A DNA stretch of 64,000 nucleotides from Mesorhizobium sp. M4B.F.Ca.ET.058.02.1.1 (GTDB lineage: Bacteria > Pseudomonadota > Alphaproteobacteria > Rhizobiales > Rhizobiaceae). The stretch spans positions 310,001-374,000 of the forward strand of contig NZ_CP034450.1 in the NCBI RefSeq assembly GCF_003952505.1, in the 5' to 3' direction. Below are positions 8,877 through 17,788 of this stretch, piece after piece; the first letter of the stretch is position 1; every line of letters starts with the position of its first letter. A program made the position numbers and the translations under genes. The notes under the pieces are model-generated. The model had not been told where the DNA came from and did no database searches. It worked only from the letters and a program-made list of their open reading frames with translations.

Positions 8877-10043
8877 TCAGCGCCCGATCAGCGCGCGTGC
8901 GATGATGACGCGCATGATCTCGTTAGTGCCTTCGAGGATCTGGTGGACGCGCAGGTCGCGCACCAGTTTCTCGACGCCGTAATCGTGTAGATAGCCATAG
9001 CCGCCATGCAACTGCAGCGCCTCGTTGGCGACGTCGAAGCCGACATCGGTGACGAAGCGCTTGGCCATCGCCGACCATTTGCCGGCGTCGGGCGCCTTGC
9101 GGTCGAGCTTCGAAGCGGCGGCGTAGAGGAAGATGCGCGCCGCCTGCAACTCGGTCTCCATGTCGGCCAGCCTGAACTGCAGCGCCTGGAACTGGTTGAT
9201 CTTCGAGCCGAAGGCCTTGCGCTCGCCTGTATAGGATAAAGCCTTGTCGAGCGCCGACTGCGCGCCGCCGAGCGAGCAGGCGGCGATGTTCAGCCGGCCG
9301 CCGTCGAGGCCGGCCATGGCGATGCCGAAGCCTGCGCCTTCCGTGGCGAGCAGGTTCTCGACCGGCACCTTGCAATCCTCGAAGATGACCTGGCGGGTCG
9401 ACTGCATGTGCCAGCCCATCTTGTGCTCGTTGGCGCCGAAGGAGAGGCCTGGTGCATCCTTGGGCACGACGAAGGTCGAGATGCCTTTCGGTCCGTCGGC
9501 ACCGGTGCGGGCCATGACGACATAGAGGTCGCTGTCGCCGGCGCCGGAGATGAACTGCTTGGCGCCGTTGAGCACATAGTCGCCGCCGCTTTTCACCGCG
9601 CGCGTCTTCAGCGCCGCGGCATCCGAGCCGGAGCCCGGCTCGGTCAGGCAATAGCTCGCCAGCCATTCCATCGAGGTCAGCATCGGCAAGAAACGCTGGC
9701 GCTGCTCCTCGCTGCCGAAGCGGTCGATCATCGACGCCGCCATGTTGTGGATCGAGATGAAGGAGGAAAATGCCGGGTCGGCGCGGGCGAGCGCCTCGAA
9801 GATCAGCACGGCATCGAGCCGCCCGAGGGCCGAACCGCCAACGTCGTCGCGGACATAGATGCCGCCGAGGCCGAGCGGCCCGGTTTCGCGAATCACGTCG
9901 GCCGGGAAATGTTTCGCACGGTCCCAGTCGAGCGCGTTCGGTGCGACACGGTCGGCGGCGAAGGCCTCGGCCATCTCTTGGATGGCGCGCTGCTCCTCGG
10001 TGAGTTCGAATTGGCTGGTGCTCGCATCGACCGCGGCGTCCAT
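8877..10043 (-). CDS. Acyl-CoA dehydrogenase (isobutyryl-CoA dehydrogenase-like)
   Basis: A 388-residue flavoprotein of the acyl-CoA dehydrogenase family. It shows the family signatures CLTEPGSGSDAAALKT near residue 135, GYGYLHDYGVEKLVRDLR near 350 and the C-terminal catalytic glutamate Glu371 in EGTNEIMR. It should introduce a double bond into a short branched acyl-CoA and pass electrons to ETF. Its position directly upstream of mmsB, with a 25-bp gap on the same strand, favours isobutyryl-CoA as substrate, though the chain specificity cannot be proved from sequence. It is divergent from the cupin gene across about 115 bp. Confidence 0.9.
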   Translation of the reverse strand: MDAAVDASTSQFELTEEQRAIQEMAEAFAADRVAPNALDWDRAKHFPADVIRETGPLGLGGIYVRDDVGGSALGRLDAVLIFEALARADPAFSSFISIHNMAASMIDRFGSEEQRQRFLPMLTSMEWLASYCLTEPGSGSDAAALKTRAVKSGGDYVLNGAKQFISGAGDSDLYVVMARTGADGPKGISTFVVPKDAPGLSFGANEHKMGWHMQSTRQVIFEDCKVPVENLLATEGAGFGIAMAGLDGGRLNIAACSLGGAQSALDKALSYTGERKAFGSKINQFQALQFRLADMETELQAARIFLYAAASKLDRKAPDAGKWSAMAKRFVTDVGFDVANEALQLHGGYGYLHDYGVEKLVRDLRVHQILEGTNEIMRVIIARALIGR

Positions 10044-10157
10044 GGCGTGCTCCCTGTCGTTTTAGGCCTTCTGGCCTGTCGTTTTTGGCTTTGCGCGCCA
10101 GTCAATCTAGACCAATGATGCCGCCGCGCAACCCGCCCGGTCGCGGAGCGGCTGTGC

Positions 10158-10796
10158 ATGGATGGACCAACGGAGCATGGCGTGACGACAGTCTTCGACG
10201 AACTGCTCGATCGTTTCCACGCCTATCTCAGGACCGTGGACAGCGCTCTGGTCAGCGACGCCGTCGCCCGCATCGATTGGGGCATGCCGGTGCGTCCGCT
10301 GCAGCCGCGTCGGCTCGCCTGCCTGCGCCATCTCGATCGCATCGCCGAACTTGCGCCGCCGGACATCCGGCCCCTGACGCGATTCGTGGCGGAGCATCGC
10401 GGCGATCTGCGCTGGGGCCAAACCTACAGCGTCTCGGATTTCGGCCGGGCGTTCCTGGACAATTACGGCTGGCTGGAGGTTTTCGGCACGCGCGGCCATT
10501 TCGTCAATGACGAGGTCGCGGCCGGCTTGCTGATCCTCGGGCCCGCGATCGTCTATCCCGACCACCATCACATTGCCGAGGAGATCTACATTCCGCTGAC
10601 CGGCAGCACGGAGTGGCACAAGGGCGAAAGCGGATTTCACGTTCGCGAAGCCGGCGAGGTGATCCACCATCCTTCGAACGTCAGCCATGCCATGCGAACG
10701 GGCCAGGAGCCGCTGCTCGCGCTCTACATCTGGCGTGGCGGGCCGCTGGCGCAGAAGTCGACAATCCCGGGCACCGTCACGCAAGGCAGGGGCTGA
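10158..10796 (+). CDS. DddQ/DLL-type cupin (dimethylsulfoniopropionate lyase-like)
   Basis: A 212-residue protein whose C-terminal half is a cupin barrel. The metal motif YPDHHHIAEEIYIPLTG gives His138, Glu142 and Tyr144 in the H-x3-E-x-Y order of DddQ, and HHPSNVSH gives His177 as the last ligand, so all four positions of the DddQ site are present. DddQ cleaves dimethylsulfoniopropionate to dimethyl sulfide and acrylate; looser relatives (DMSP-lyase-like, DLL) often have weak activity and unknown true substrates. The stop overlaps the cobQ start (TGATG), so the two are translationally coupled. A GTG at 10182, 6 bp after CGGAG, is an alternative start. The family is fairly sure; the substrate is not. 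Confidence 0.75.
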   Translation: MDGPTEHGVTTVFDELLDRFHAYLRTVDSALVSDAVARIDWGMPVRPLQPRRLACLRHLDRIAELAPPDIRPLTRFVAEHRGDLRWGQTYSVSDFGRAFLDNYGWLEVFGTRGHFVNDEVAAGLLILGPAIVYPDHHHIAEEIYIPLTGSTEWHKGESGFHVREAGEVIHHPSNVSHAMRTGQEPLLALYIWRGGPLAQKSTIPGTVTQGRG

Positions 10797-12274
10797 TGGC
10801 GGCCAAAGCGATCATGCTGCAAGGCACCGGCTCCGATGTCGGCAAGAGCGTGCTGGTCGCGGGGCTCTGTCGTGCGGCGAAGAAGCGTGGGCTGAAGGTG
10901 CGGCCGTTCAAGCCGCAGAACATGTCGAACAATGCCGCCGTCGCCGACATTCCCGGCAACAACAAGGCCGGTGGCGGCGAGATCGGCCGCGCGCAATGGC
11001 TGCAAGCGATCGCCTGCGGCGTGACGCCGACCGTCCACATGAACCCGGTGCTGCTCAAACCGCAGAGCGATGTCGGCTCGCAGGTCGTGGTGCAGGGCAA
11101 GGTGTTCGGCGAGGCTAGGGCGCGCGACTACCAGGCGATGAAAGGCCGGCTGATGGACGCCGTGCTGGACTCATGGGCGAAGGTCGGCGAGGGCGCCGAT
11201 CTCATCATCGTCGAAGGCGCGGGCTCACCAGCCGAGATCAATCTCCGCAGCCGCGACATCGCCAATATGGGTTTCGCGACGCGCGCAAATGTGCCGGTGG
11301 TGCTGGTCGGCGATATCGATCGCGGCGGCGTCATCGCTTCGGTCGTCGGCACCCATCTCATCCTGCCGGACGAGGACCGGCGCATGATCGTCGGCTACCT
11401 CATCAACAAGTTCCGCGGCGACGTCTCGCTGTTCGACGACGGCATCGAGGCGATCGGAAAGTTCACCGGCTGGCCTTGCTTCGGTGTGGTGCCGTGGCTG
11501 AAGGCGGCGGCGAGGCTGCCTTCCGAGGATTCGGTGGTGCTGGAACGGCTGGCATCCGGCGAGAAGCGGGCGCTGAAGGTGGCAGTGCCGATGCTTTCGC
11601 GCATCGCCAATTTCGACGATCTCGATCCATTGAAGGCCGAACCGCAGGTCGAGGTGGTGTTCGTGCCGCCCGGCAAGCCGTTGCCCGCGGATGCGGGATT
11701 GGTGGTCATTCCCGGCTCGAAGTCGACGATCGGCGATCTCATGAAGTTCCGGGAGAATGGCTGGGACCACGATCTCCTCGCCCATCGCAAGCGGGGCGGC
11801 CATGTCGTCGGCATCTGCGGCGGCTTCCAGATGCTCGGCCGCAAGGTCAGCGATCCCGCCGGCATCGAGGGCAGCGTTACCGAGGCGGAGGGGCTCGGCC
11901 TGCTCGACATCGAAACAGTGATGGAACCGGAAAAGACCGTGCGCAATGTCAGCGCCCGCTCGGTGCAGTTCGATCTGCCGCTGGAAGGCTACGAGATCCA
12001 TCTCGGCCGCACCACCGGCCCGGACATGGCGCGGCCGTCCGCCGTCATCAACGGCATCGATGACGGGGCGATCTCCGCCGATGGCAAGGTGGTTGGCACC
12101 TATCTGCACGGGCTGTTTTCCGCAGACGCCTTCCGGGCAAGGTTCCTGGAAAGCCTCGGCGTCAAAGGCGGCGGTATCGACTATCGCGCCGATGTCGAGC
12201 GGGCGCTGGACGAGGTCGCGGCCGAACTGGAAACCCATCTCGACTGCGACGCAATTTTTGGCCTGGCCCGTTAG
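10796..12274 (+). CDS. cobQ: Cobyric acid synthase
   Basis: A 492-residue glutamine-dependent amidotransferase that amidates side chains b, d, e and g of adenosylcobyrinic acid a,c-diamide in cobalamin synthesis. The N-terminal ATP-binding domain opens with MLQGTGSDVGKS; the C-terminal class I glutaminase-like domain has the nucleophile Cys341 in GICGGFQMLG and a histidine in GTYLHGLF near the end. The start ATG overlaps the stop of the upstream cupin by one base. The stop codon overlaps that of the convergent VOC gene. No cobalamin riboswitch is next to it, and no other cob gene is in the window. Confidence 0.95.
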   Translation: MAAKAIMLQGTGSDVGKSVLVAGLCRAAKKRGLKVRPFKPQNMSNNAAVADIPGNNKAGGGEIGRAQWLQAIACGVTPTVHMNPVLLKPQSDVGSQVVVQGKVFGEARARDYQAMKGRLMDAVLDSWAKVGEGADLIIVEGAGSPAEINLRSRDIANMGFATRANVPVVLVGDIDRGGVIASVVGTHLILPDEDRRMIVGYLINKFRGDVSLFDDGIEAIGKFTGWPCFGVVPWLKAAARLPSEDSVVLERLASGEKRALKVAVPMLSRIANFDDLDPLKAEPQVEVVFVPPGKPLPADAGLVVIPGSKSTIGDLMKFRENGWDHDLLAHRKRGGHVVGICGGFQMLGRKVSDPAGIEGSVTEAEGLGLLDIETVMEPEKTVRNVSARSVQFDLPLEGYEIHLGRTTGPDMARPSAVINGIDDGAISADGKVVGTYLHGLFSADAFRARFLESLGVKGGGIDYRADVERALDEVAAELETHLDCDAIFGLAR

Positions 12275-12693
12275 CTGGCGGCGTCTCCTGCCTTCGGCCA
12301 GTAGGTGCCAAACGACCAGACACTGCCTTCCGGGTCGCGGCAGATGAACTCGCGGCTGCCATAGTCGCGATCGGTCAGTTCCTGCAGGATCGTGGCGCCG
12401 GCCTTTCTTGCCCTGGCGTAGGCGGCATCGGCGTCTTCCACCGCGACATAGATCGACTTGCCGCCGCCGGCGCCCGGCTCGCCGACCATCTTGCCGTAGT
12501 CGTCGTCACGCGCGGTGCCGAGCATGATCATCGAGGCGCCGAAGACGAGCTCGGCGTGATGCACGACGTCGCCCTCGCCATAGCGGGCGCGCACGGTGAA
12601 GCCGAAGGCATCGCACAGCCAGTCGATCATTCCGGCGGCATTCCTGTAGCGCAGAGCGGGGTAGAGACGAGGTGCTTCGTTCGCGGTCGACAT
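12271..12693 (-). CDS. VOC (glyoxalase/bleomycin-resistance) family protein
   Basis: A 140-residue protein with the beta-alpha-beta-beta-beta repeats of the vicinal oxygen chelate fold: an opening RLYPALRYRNAAGMIDWL and a closing DRDYGSREFICRDPEGSVWSF. The start ATG has a good ribosome site (AGGGAG, 6 bp). Proteins of this subgroup are often called PhnB/YerK-like and have no settled substrate. An AraC-type regulator lies 91 bp upstream on the same strand and may control it. The gene converges on cobQ with overlapping stop codons. Confidence 0.8.
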   Translation of the reverse strand: MSTANEAPRLYPALRYRNAAGMIDWLCDAFGFTVRARYGEGDVVHHAELVFGASMIMLGTARDDDYGKMVGEPGAGGGKSIYVAVEDADAAYARARKAGATILQELTDRDYGSREFICRDPEGSVWSFGTYWPKAGDAAS

Positions 12694-12784
12694 GGCAATC
12701 TCCCTGGTGTCGGTTGATGGTATCCAGTCTCGGCGAAGGCCGCCGCGGCGTCTTGAAGAAATGTTACCTCGGTGGAGAAAGAGA

Positions 12785-13609
12785 CTATGCGAGCGCGGTT
12801 GGCGTCTCGCCGGCGAGATCGCGGAATTCGCGCACCAGATGCGCCTGGTCAGCATAGCCGCAATCGGCGGCGATCCCCGCCCAGTCGTCGAGCTGATGCT
12901 TGGACAGCGAGAGCGCCCGGTTGAAGCGCACGATGCGCGACAGCGTTTTCGGCCCGATGCCGATCGCGTCGGAAAATTTCGCCGCGAGATGCTTGCGGCT
13001 CCAGCCGAGCTGATCGGCAAGCACGGAGACCCGCGTGCGTCCGCCAGAGCCAATGACTTGCCGGTAGGCCCAGGCGATCTCGGCTGACATCCGCTTCGCC
13101 TCCGCCAGCCTTGCTGCGACGAAGCTCTCGGCAATCGCGAAACGCGTGCCCCAATCCCGTGCCTCGCCAAGCCTTTCGCGCAGCGCGATGCCTTCGAGGC
13201 CAAGCACATCGTCGAGCCCGACCATGCGGTCGGTCAGCTCGCTCATCGGCAGGCCGAAGAAGCGGCGGGCGCCGAGCGGGGTGAAGTTGATCTGGACGCA
13301 GCAGGCGCGGCCGAAGGATTGGATTACCACCGGCCCGGCAAAGAGGCCGGCGGCAAAGCTGGCGAAGCGATCGTTGTCGCCGGGGTCGCGCCCAAGCCCG
13401 ATGGCGAAGGGCTCGGCGAAGCTGATGACCAGCGGCACGGTCAGCGAAGCATATTCGACATTGCGGGAGCAGACGGGCAGCATCTCGCGATAGCCGCAAA
13501 GGTCGGTGACTGCGCCTGCAAGCGAAGCGTCAGCCGCTCGCCGCACCATCTCGAACCTCGCGGCTAAAGAATGGTCCTGTTCATGACGGCGCTCTGTCTC
13601 GATCGACAT
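12785..13609 (-). CDS. AraC family transcriptional regulator
   Basis: A 274-residue regulator. The C-terminal 100 residues hold two helix-turn-helix motifs of the AraC/XylS type (SVLADQLGWSRKHLAAKF and WAGIAADCGYADQAHLVREF). The N-terminal 170 residues are a ligand-sensing domain of unclear specificity. I used the ATG at 13609, preceded by GAGGA, instead of the longer frame. It lies upstream of the VOC gene on the same strand, so the VOC gene is a likely target or co-transcribed partner. Confidence 0.85.
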   Translation of the reverse strand: MSIETERRHEQDHSLAARFEMVRRAADASLAGAVTDLCGYREMLPVCSRNVEYASLTVPLVISFAEPFAIGLGRDPGDNDRFASFAAGLFAGPVVIQSFGRACCVQINFTPLGARRFFGLPMSELTDRMVGLDDVLGLEGIALRERLGEARDWGTRFAIAESFVAARLAEAKRMSAEIAWAYRQVIGSGGRTRVSVLADQLGWSRKHLAAKFSDAIGIGPKTLSRIVRFNRALSLSKHQLDDWAGIAADCGYADQAHLVREFRDLAGETPTALA

Positions 13610-13656
13610 CGGCAATCCTCGCCCGCCAAATCTAGCAGACCACATTCCGAAATCAA

Positions 13657-13682
13657 AAGCGCCCGGCTTGTGGCCGGGCGCT
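13657..13682 (-). terminator. Terminator hairpin after the small membrane protein gene
   Basis: A perfect 10-bp inverted repeat, AAGCGCCCGG and CCGGGCGCTT, with a 6-base loop. It lies about 30 bp beyond the stop of the leftward small membrane protein gene and upstream of the AraC gene start, so it separates the two units. Confidence 0.75.
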
Positions 13683-13712
13683 TCGGTTACCTGAGATCTG
13701 AATGTGCCTGAC

Positions 13713-13883
13713 TTAAGCGCCGCGCATCATGCAGCCGGCGGCAAGCACGATGTAGCCTATGAGAACAATCCACACTGCGGCAAGAGGAATGAACGCAAGA
13801 ACGCCAAGAGCGGCGAGAACGCCGATGATGGCGATGACAAGGGAGATAATGAAAATAAGCTGAGTAGGCGCACTGAGATTCAT
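13713..13883 (-). CDS. Small two-helix membrane protein, function unknown
   Basis: A 56-residue hydrophobic protein with two predicted membrane helices (about residues 7-28 and 33-50) and almost no soluble part. The start at 13883 is supported by a strong GGAGGAG ribosome site 8 bp upstream; an ATG at 13901 gives six more residues but overlaps that site. A clear terminator follows the stop, so this is probably a real, separately transcribed gene. I do not recognise a family with confidence. Confidence 0.65.
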   Translation of the reverse strand: MNLSAPTQLIFIISLVIAIIGVLAALGVLAFIPLAAVWIVLIGYIVLAAGCMMRGA

Positions 13884-13934
13884 GTGTGGCTCCTCCAACA
13901 TGATTCGTACGCCGGCATTGTATCAGCGGGGCCG

Positions 13935-14732
13935 TCACACACCAATGAGCAGGCGCAACGGGTTCGCCGGGTCGGCCAGGAGCTTCACCGCCAGTGCCAC
14001 GCAGACGACGACCAGCAGCGGCTTGATCAGTCTCGCGCCGATACGGATGGCAAGGCTGGCGCCGAGGCGGGCGCCGAAGAACTGGGCAACGCCCATCATC
14101 AGGCCGATCTTCCAGTAGACGACGCCGACGGCGGCGAAGACGGCGAAGCCGCCGATGTTGGAGGCGAAGTTGAGCAGCTTGGTGTGCGCCGTCGCTTTCA
14201 GCACGCCGTAGCCAGCGAGCGCAACGAAGGCCAGCATGAGGAACGAGCCGGTGCCCGGGCCGAACAGGCCGTCATAGAAGCCGATGGCTGGCACGACCGT
14301 GAGTCCGAACAGAAAGGGCGAAAGCCGCTCGGCGCGGTCGACATCGCCCATGTTGGGCTTGACGGCGAAATAGAGTGCAATCGCGATCAGCAGCAGCGGA
14401 AGCAGGGCGCGTAACACGTCGCCGGGCACGATTGTCGCCAGCGAAGCACCGGCCGCGCTCCCGGCGAGTGCCAGGACGGCGGACGGAAGCTGACGGCGGA
14501 CATCGACATGGCCATTCGCGGCATAGTGGATGGTCGCCGAACCGGAGCCGAACATGCCTTGCAGCTTATTGGTTCCCAGCGTCTCGAGCGGCGAGAAGCC
14601 GGCAAGAAGCAGTGCCGGAATGGTGATCAGAGCGCCGCCGCCGGCGATGGAATCGATGAAGCCGGCGGCAAAGGCGGCAAACGCGAGCATGACGACGGTG
14701 TGGGTGGCAAGATCGAGCATCGGGGGCTGCAA
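13935..14732 (-). CDS. TSUP (TauE/SafE) family membrane permease
   Basis: A 265-residue protein with about 7-8 membrane helices. The first repeat has the family pattern AAGFIDSIAGGGALITIPALLLAG and the second GFYDGLFGPGTGSFLMLAF, which mark TauE/SafE (YfcA-like) exporters of sulfite or organosulfur anions. The substrate cannot be told from the sequence. It lies upstream of the small membrane protein on the same strand (51 bp), with a separate TerB-like gene diverging on the other side. Confidence 0.88.
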   Translation of the reverse strand: MQPPMLDLATHTVVMLAFAAFAAGFIDSIAGGGALITIPALLLAGFSPLETLGTNKLQGMFGSGSATIHYAANGHVDVRRQLPSAVLALAGSAAGASLATIVPGDVLRALLPLLLIAIALYFAVKPNMGDVDRAERLSPFLFGLTVVPAIGFYDGLFGPGTGSFLMLAFVALAGYGVLKATAHTKLLNFASNIGGFAVFAAVGVVYWKIGLMMGVAQFFGARLGASLAIRIGARLIKPLLVVVCVALAVKLLADPANPLRLLIGV

Positions 14733-14834
14733 GGGTTGCGGCGAGGGGGACGGCAGGTTCCATCATGCCCGTCCCATTTGCGCAAGGCCGATTCCGCGCT
14801 AACTATCTGCGACGGAATCGCAAAGGGGAGGCCG

Positions 14835-15266
14835 ATGGCAATGGCATTGCTCGACCAGATACGCTCGATCTTCGACGGCGATCCCGGCGTACGTAAGGTC
14901 GCGGACGATCCGGTCCTGTCGGCGGAATTGTTGATGCTGTTCCGCATGATCCTGGCCGATGGTTCCGTCTCGGAGAGCGAGATGGTCGCCTTCCGGCGCA
15001 TCTGCAAGGAGGCGTTCGGCATTCCCGAGACGAGCATCGACAGCGTCATCGAATATCTCAACGACTTCGGCTACGAGACCAATGGTTCGCAGGCGATCGC
15101 GCTGTTCCGCGACCTCGACGTCGAGCGGCGCAAGCTGCTCGCCCAACACATGGCCGAGATCGCCAAGGCCGATTCGAAGCTGGCCGAGAACGAGGTCAAG
15201 CTCCTGCGCCGCACGCTCGACCTGCTCGACATCAGCCCGGTCGATGTTGTGAAGCCGCAGGAATAG
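14835..15266 (+). CDS. TerB-like (tellurite resistance TerB family) protein
   Basis: A 143-residue, all-helical acidic protein. The pattern LLMLFRMILADGSVSESEM near residue 30 and HMAEIAKADSKLAENEVKLLRR near residue 105 are the paired acidic, possibly metal-binding, elements of the TerB/DjlA-N fold. A GGGGAGG ribosome site supports the start. No other ter genes are present, so a role in tellurite resistance should not be assumed; single TerB-domain proteins in rhizobia are of unknown function. Confidence 0.75.
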   Translation: MAMALLDQIRSIFDGDPGVRKVADDPVLSAELLMLFRMILADGSVSESEMVAFRRICKEAFGIPETSIDSVIEYLNDFGYETNGSQAIALFRDLDVERRKLLAQHMAEIAKADSKLAENEVKLLRRTLDLLDISPVDVVKPQE

Positions 15267-15299
15267 CCGGATTCGATGGCAGACGGCGCGTCTGGCCGC

Positions 15300-16922
15300 C
15301 TATCCCTGTTCCTGCAGCCTCCGCGCGATTGCCTGGTGCAGATCGGGCGCGGCTTTCACCAGCGCCTTGGCCGCGTCGGACTGCGGGTTGTCGAGCACCG
15401 CGCCGGTCTTGCCGCGCTCGACGATCCTGCCTTCGTGCATGACCAGCACCTCGTCGGTGATGGCGCGGGCGACGGTCAGGTCATGAGTGATGAACAAGTA
15501 GGCGATGCCGAGCTTCTGGTTGAGCTCGGCGAACAGGTCGAGGATCTGGGCGCGGATCGAAACGTCGAGCGCCGAGACCGGCTCGTCGGCCACGACCAGC
15601 TTGGGGCGGGTGATGATGGCGCGCGCGATCGACAGGCGCTGGCGCTGGCCGCCCGAGAATTCGTGCGGATATTTGTCCATGTCGCGCGGCCCGAGGCCAA
15701 CCTCGTGCAGCGCGTGCGCCACGAGCTCGCGCCGCTCGGCGTTGGCCGGTTTTTTGGCCAGCACATGCAGCGGCTCGGCGACCAGTTTCTCGACCTTCTG
15801 GCGCGGATCGAAGGAGCCGTAGGGGTCCTGGAATACGACCTGCATGTCGCGCCGCACCGGCTTCAGCTCCGCCTCGCTGCTGCCGGTGATGGTCTCGTCG
15901 CAGAAACGGATCGTTCCCGAGGTCGATTTGTCCAGCGCCAGGATCATGCGGGCAAGCGTGGACTTGCCGCAGCCTGAACGTCCGACCAGGGCCACCGACT
16001 GGCCAGGTTCTATCGACAGCGAGACGTCGTCGACGGCGCGGAAGGGAGCGGCGCGCCGGAACAGCGAGCTGCGTCGTCCCGGATAGTCGCGGGTCACCCC
16101 TTCGACTTGCAGCAGGGGCCTGGCCGAGCCGGCGACGTGGGTTCGGGGGCGGGCCGGCACATGCATGGAAGCCTGCGCCAGCTGACGCGTGTAAGGATGG
16201 AGCTGCTCAGACAGCGTGCGTGCCGTGTCGCCGGCTTCCATCACCTCGCCATGGCGCAGGATGGTGATCTTGTCGGCCATCTCGGTCACCACCGCGAGGT
16301 CGTGCGAGATCAGCAGCAGGCCCATGCGGTTTTCCGCCACGAGGTCGCGCAACAGATCGAGGATCTGCGCCTGCAGCACCACATCGAGCGCCGTGGTCGG
16401 CTCGTCGGCGATCAGGAGCTTGGGTTTCAGCGCGCAGGCGATTGCAATGACGACGCGCTGGCGCTGGCCGCCGGACAGCTCGTGCGGATAGCGCGACAGC
16501 GGGAATTTTGCCTCGGGCAGGCCGACCCGGTCGAGCACCTTGCGCGCCCGCTCCTCGGCTTCGGCGCGGCTTGCCTTGGTATGCCAGCGGATGCCTTCGG
16601 CGACCTGCTCGCCGATCGTCTTGACCGGATTGAGCGCCGTCATCGGCTCCTGGAACACCATGCCGATGTCGTCGCCGCGCAGCGCGCACATCTGGTCCTC
16701 GCTCGCCGCCAGGATATCGAGGCCGTCGAAGGCGACGCGCCCGCCGGCACGCGCCGCGAAGGGCAGAAGCCGCATCACGGTGAGCGCCGTCATCGACTTG
16801 CCCGAGCCGGACTCGCCGACAAGCCCCATGACCTCGCCCGGTGCCACGGCAAGCTCGACCCCCTTCAGGATCGGCGTGTCGCCGATCGCCAGCGACAGGT
16901 TCTCGATCTCGAGCAGGCTCAT
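15300..16922 (-). CDS. Peptide ABC transporter, fused twin ATP-binding protein
   Basis: A 540-residue protein with two complete ATPase domains in one chain, as in YejF. Walker A motifs are GLVGESGSGKSMTAL (first half) and ALVGRSGCGKSTLARM (second half); each half has an LSGGQ-type signature (ELSGGQRQRVV, EFSGGQRQRLS) and a Walker B with DEP. It powers uptake of oligopeptides or related solutes with the two permeases just upstream. The start at 16922 overlaps the permease stop in an ATGA arrangement. It is the last gene of a five-gene leftward operon and converges with the TerB-like gene. Confidence 0.93.
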   Translation of the reverse strand: MSLLEIENLSLAIGDTPILKGVELAVAPGEVMGLVGESGSGKSMTALTVMRLLPFAARAGGRVAFDGLDILAASEDQMCALRGDDIGMVFQEPMTALNPVKTIGEQVAEGIRWHTKASRAEAEERARKVLDRVGLPEAKFPLSRYPHELSGGQRQRVVIAIACALKPKLLIADEPTTALDVVLQAQILDLLRDLVAENRMGLLLISHDLAVVTEMADKITILRHGEVMEAGDTARTLSEQLHPYTRQLAQASMHVPARPRTHVAGSARPLLQVEGVTRDYPGRRSSLFRRAAPFRAVDDVSLSIEPGQSVALVGRSGCGKSTLARMILALDKSTSGTIRFCDETITGSSEAELKPVRRDMQVVFQDPYGSFDPRQKVEKLVAEPLHVLAKKPANAERRELVAHALHEVGLGPRDMDKYPHEFSGGQRQRLSIARAIITRPKLVVADEPVSALDVSIRAQILDLFAELNQKLGIAYLFITHDLTVARAITDEVLVMHEGRIVERGKTGAVLDNPQSDAAKALVKAAPDLHQAIARRLQEQG

Positions 16923-17788
16923 CGCTGCCGCCGCGATTTCGGGTCGAGGATGTCGGCGATGCCGTCCCCCAGCAGGTTGAGGCCGAGCACGGTGACGACG
17001 ATCGCCATGCCCGGAAAGATCGCCATCCACGGCGCCACGACCATGCGCGTCTGCGCGTCGAACAGCATGCGACCCCAGCTCGGCATCGGCGGCTGCGCGC
17101 CGAGGCCGACATAGGAAAGGCCGGCTTCGGCAAGGATGCCCAGCGCGAACTGGATGGTGCCTTGCACCAGGAGCAACGTGGCGATGTTTGGCAGGATGTG
17201 CTCGATGGTGATCAGCGTTGGCCCCTTGCCGGCGGCACGCGCGGCCAGGATGAATTCACGCGGCCAGATGGCGAGAGCGCCGGCGCGGGCGACGCGCGCG
17301 AAAACGGGAATGTTGAAGATGCCGATGGCGATGATGGCGTTGATCGCGCCCGGCCCGAAGATGGCGGTGATCATGATCGCCGACAGCAGCGCGGGGAAGG
17401 CGAAGACGAGGTCGTTCAGCCGCATCAGCGCCTCGTCGGCGAGGCCGCCGCGCGCGGCGGCAAAGGCGCCGAGCGGCACGCCGACGCCCATGCCGATGCC
17501 GACCGCGACCAGCGCCACGGCGATCGAGTTGCGGGCGCCGACCATGATCATCGACAGGATGTCGCGGCCGAAATGGTCGGTGCCGAACCAGTGCGCCCAT
17601 GAAGGCGTCAGGGTCTTGTCCGAGATCACCAGCCTGGTGACATCATAGGGCGTCCAGACATAGGAGAGCATCGCTATCGCCGCCACCAGCGCGGTGATGG
17701 CGAAGCCGACGAGGAAGGACCGGTTGCGGAACGCCTTGGCCAGCAGTGCGCCAACGGTCTCTTCGGGGATGTCGACATGGAGCGTCAT
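16919..17788 (-). CDS. Peptide ABC transporter permease (DppC/OppC type)
   Basis: A 289-residue inner-membrane protein with about six helices. It carries the EAA loop of binding-protein-dependent permeases (EFILAARAAGKGPTLITIEHILPN) and the N-terminal OppC pattern HWFGTDHFGRDILS. It pairs with the DppB-type permease, whose stop codon overlaps its ATG. I chose the ATG at 17788 because of this overlap and because upstream sequence in the same frame is the shadow of the other permease. Confidence 0.93.
   Translation of the reverse strand: MTLHVDIPEETVGALLAKAFRNRSFLVGFAITALVAAIAMLSYVWTPYDVTRLVISDKTLTPSWAHWFGTDHFGRDILSMIMVGARNSIAVALVAVGIGMGVGVPLGAFAAARGGLADEALMRLNDLVFAFPALLSAIMITAIFGPGAINAIIAIGIFNIPVFARVARAGALAIWPREFILAARAAGKGPTLITIEHILPNIATLLLVQGTIQFALGILAEAGLSYVGLGAQPPMPSWGRMLFDAQTRMVVAPWMAIFPGMAIVVTVLGLNLLGDGIADILDPKSRRQR

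Noticed and set aside
10044..10157. A cobalamin riboswitch upstream of the cupin-cobQ pair
   Set aside because: The gap is only about 115 bp and shows no B12-box-like sequence or suitable hairpins.
10613..10795. A 61-codon N-terminal extension of cobQ
   Set aside because: It overlaps the cupin frame; the ATG at 10796 begins at the CobQ-conserved MLQGTGSDVGKS region and overlaps the cupin stop.
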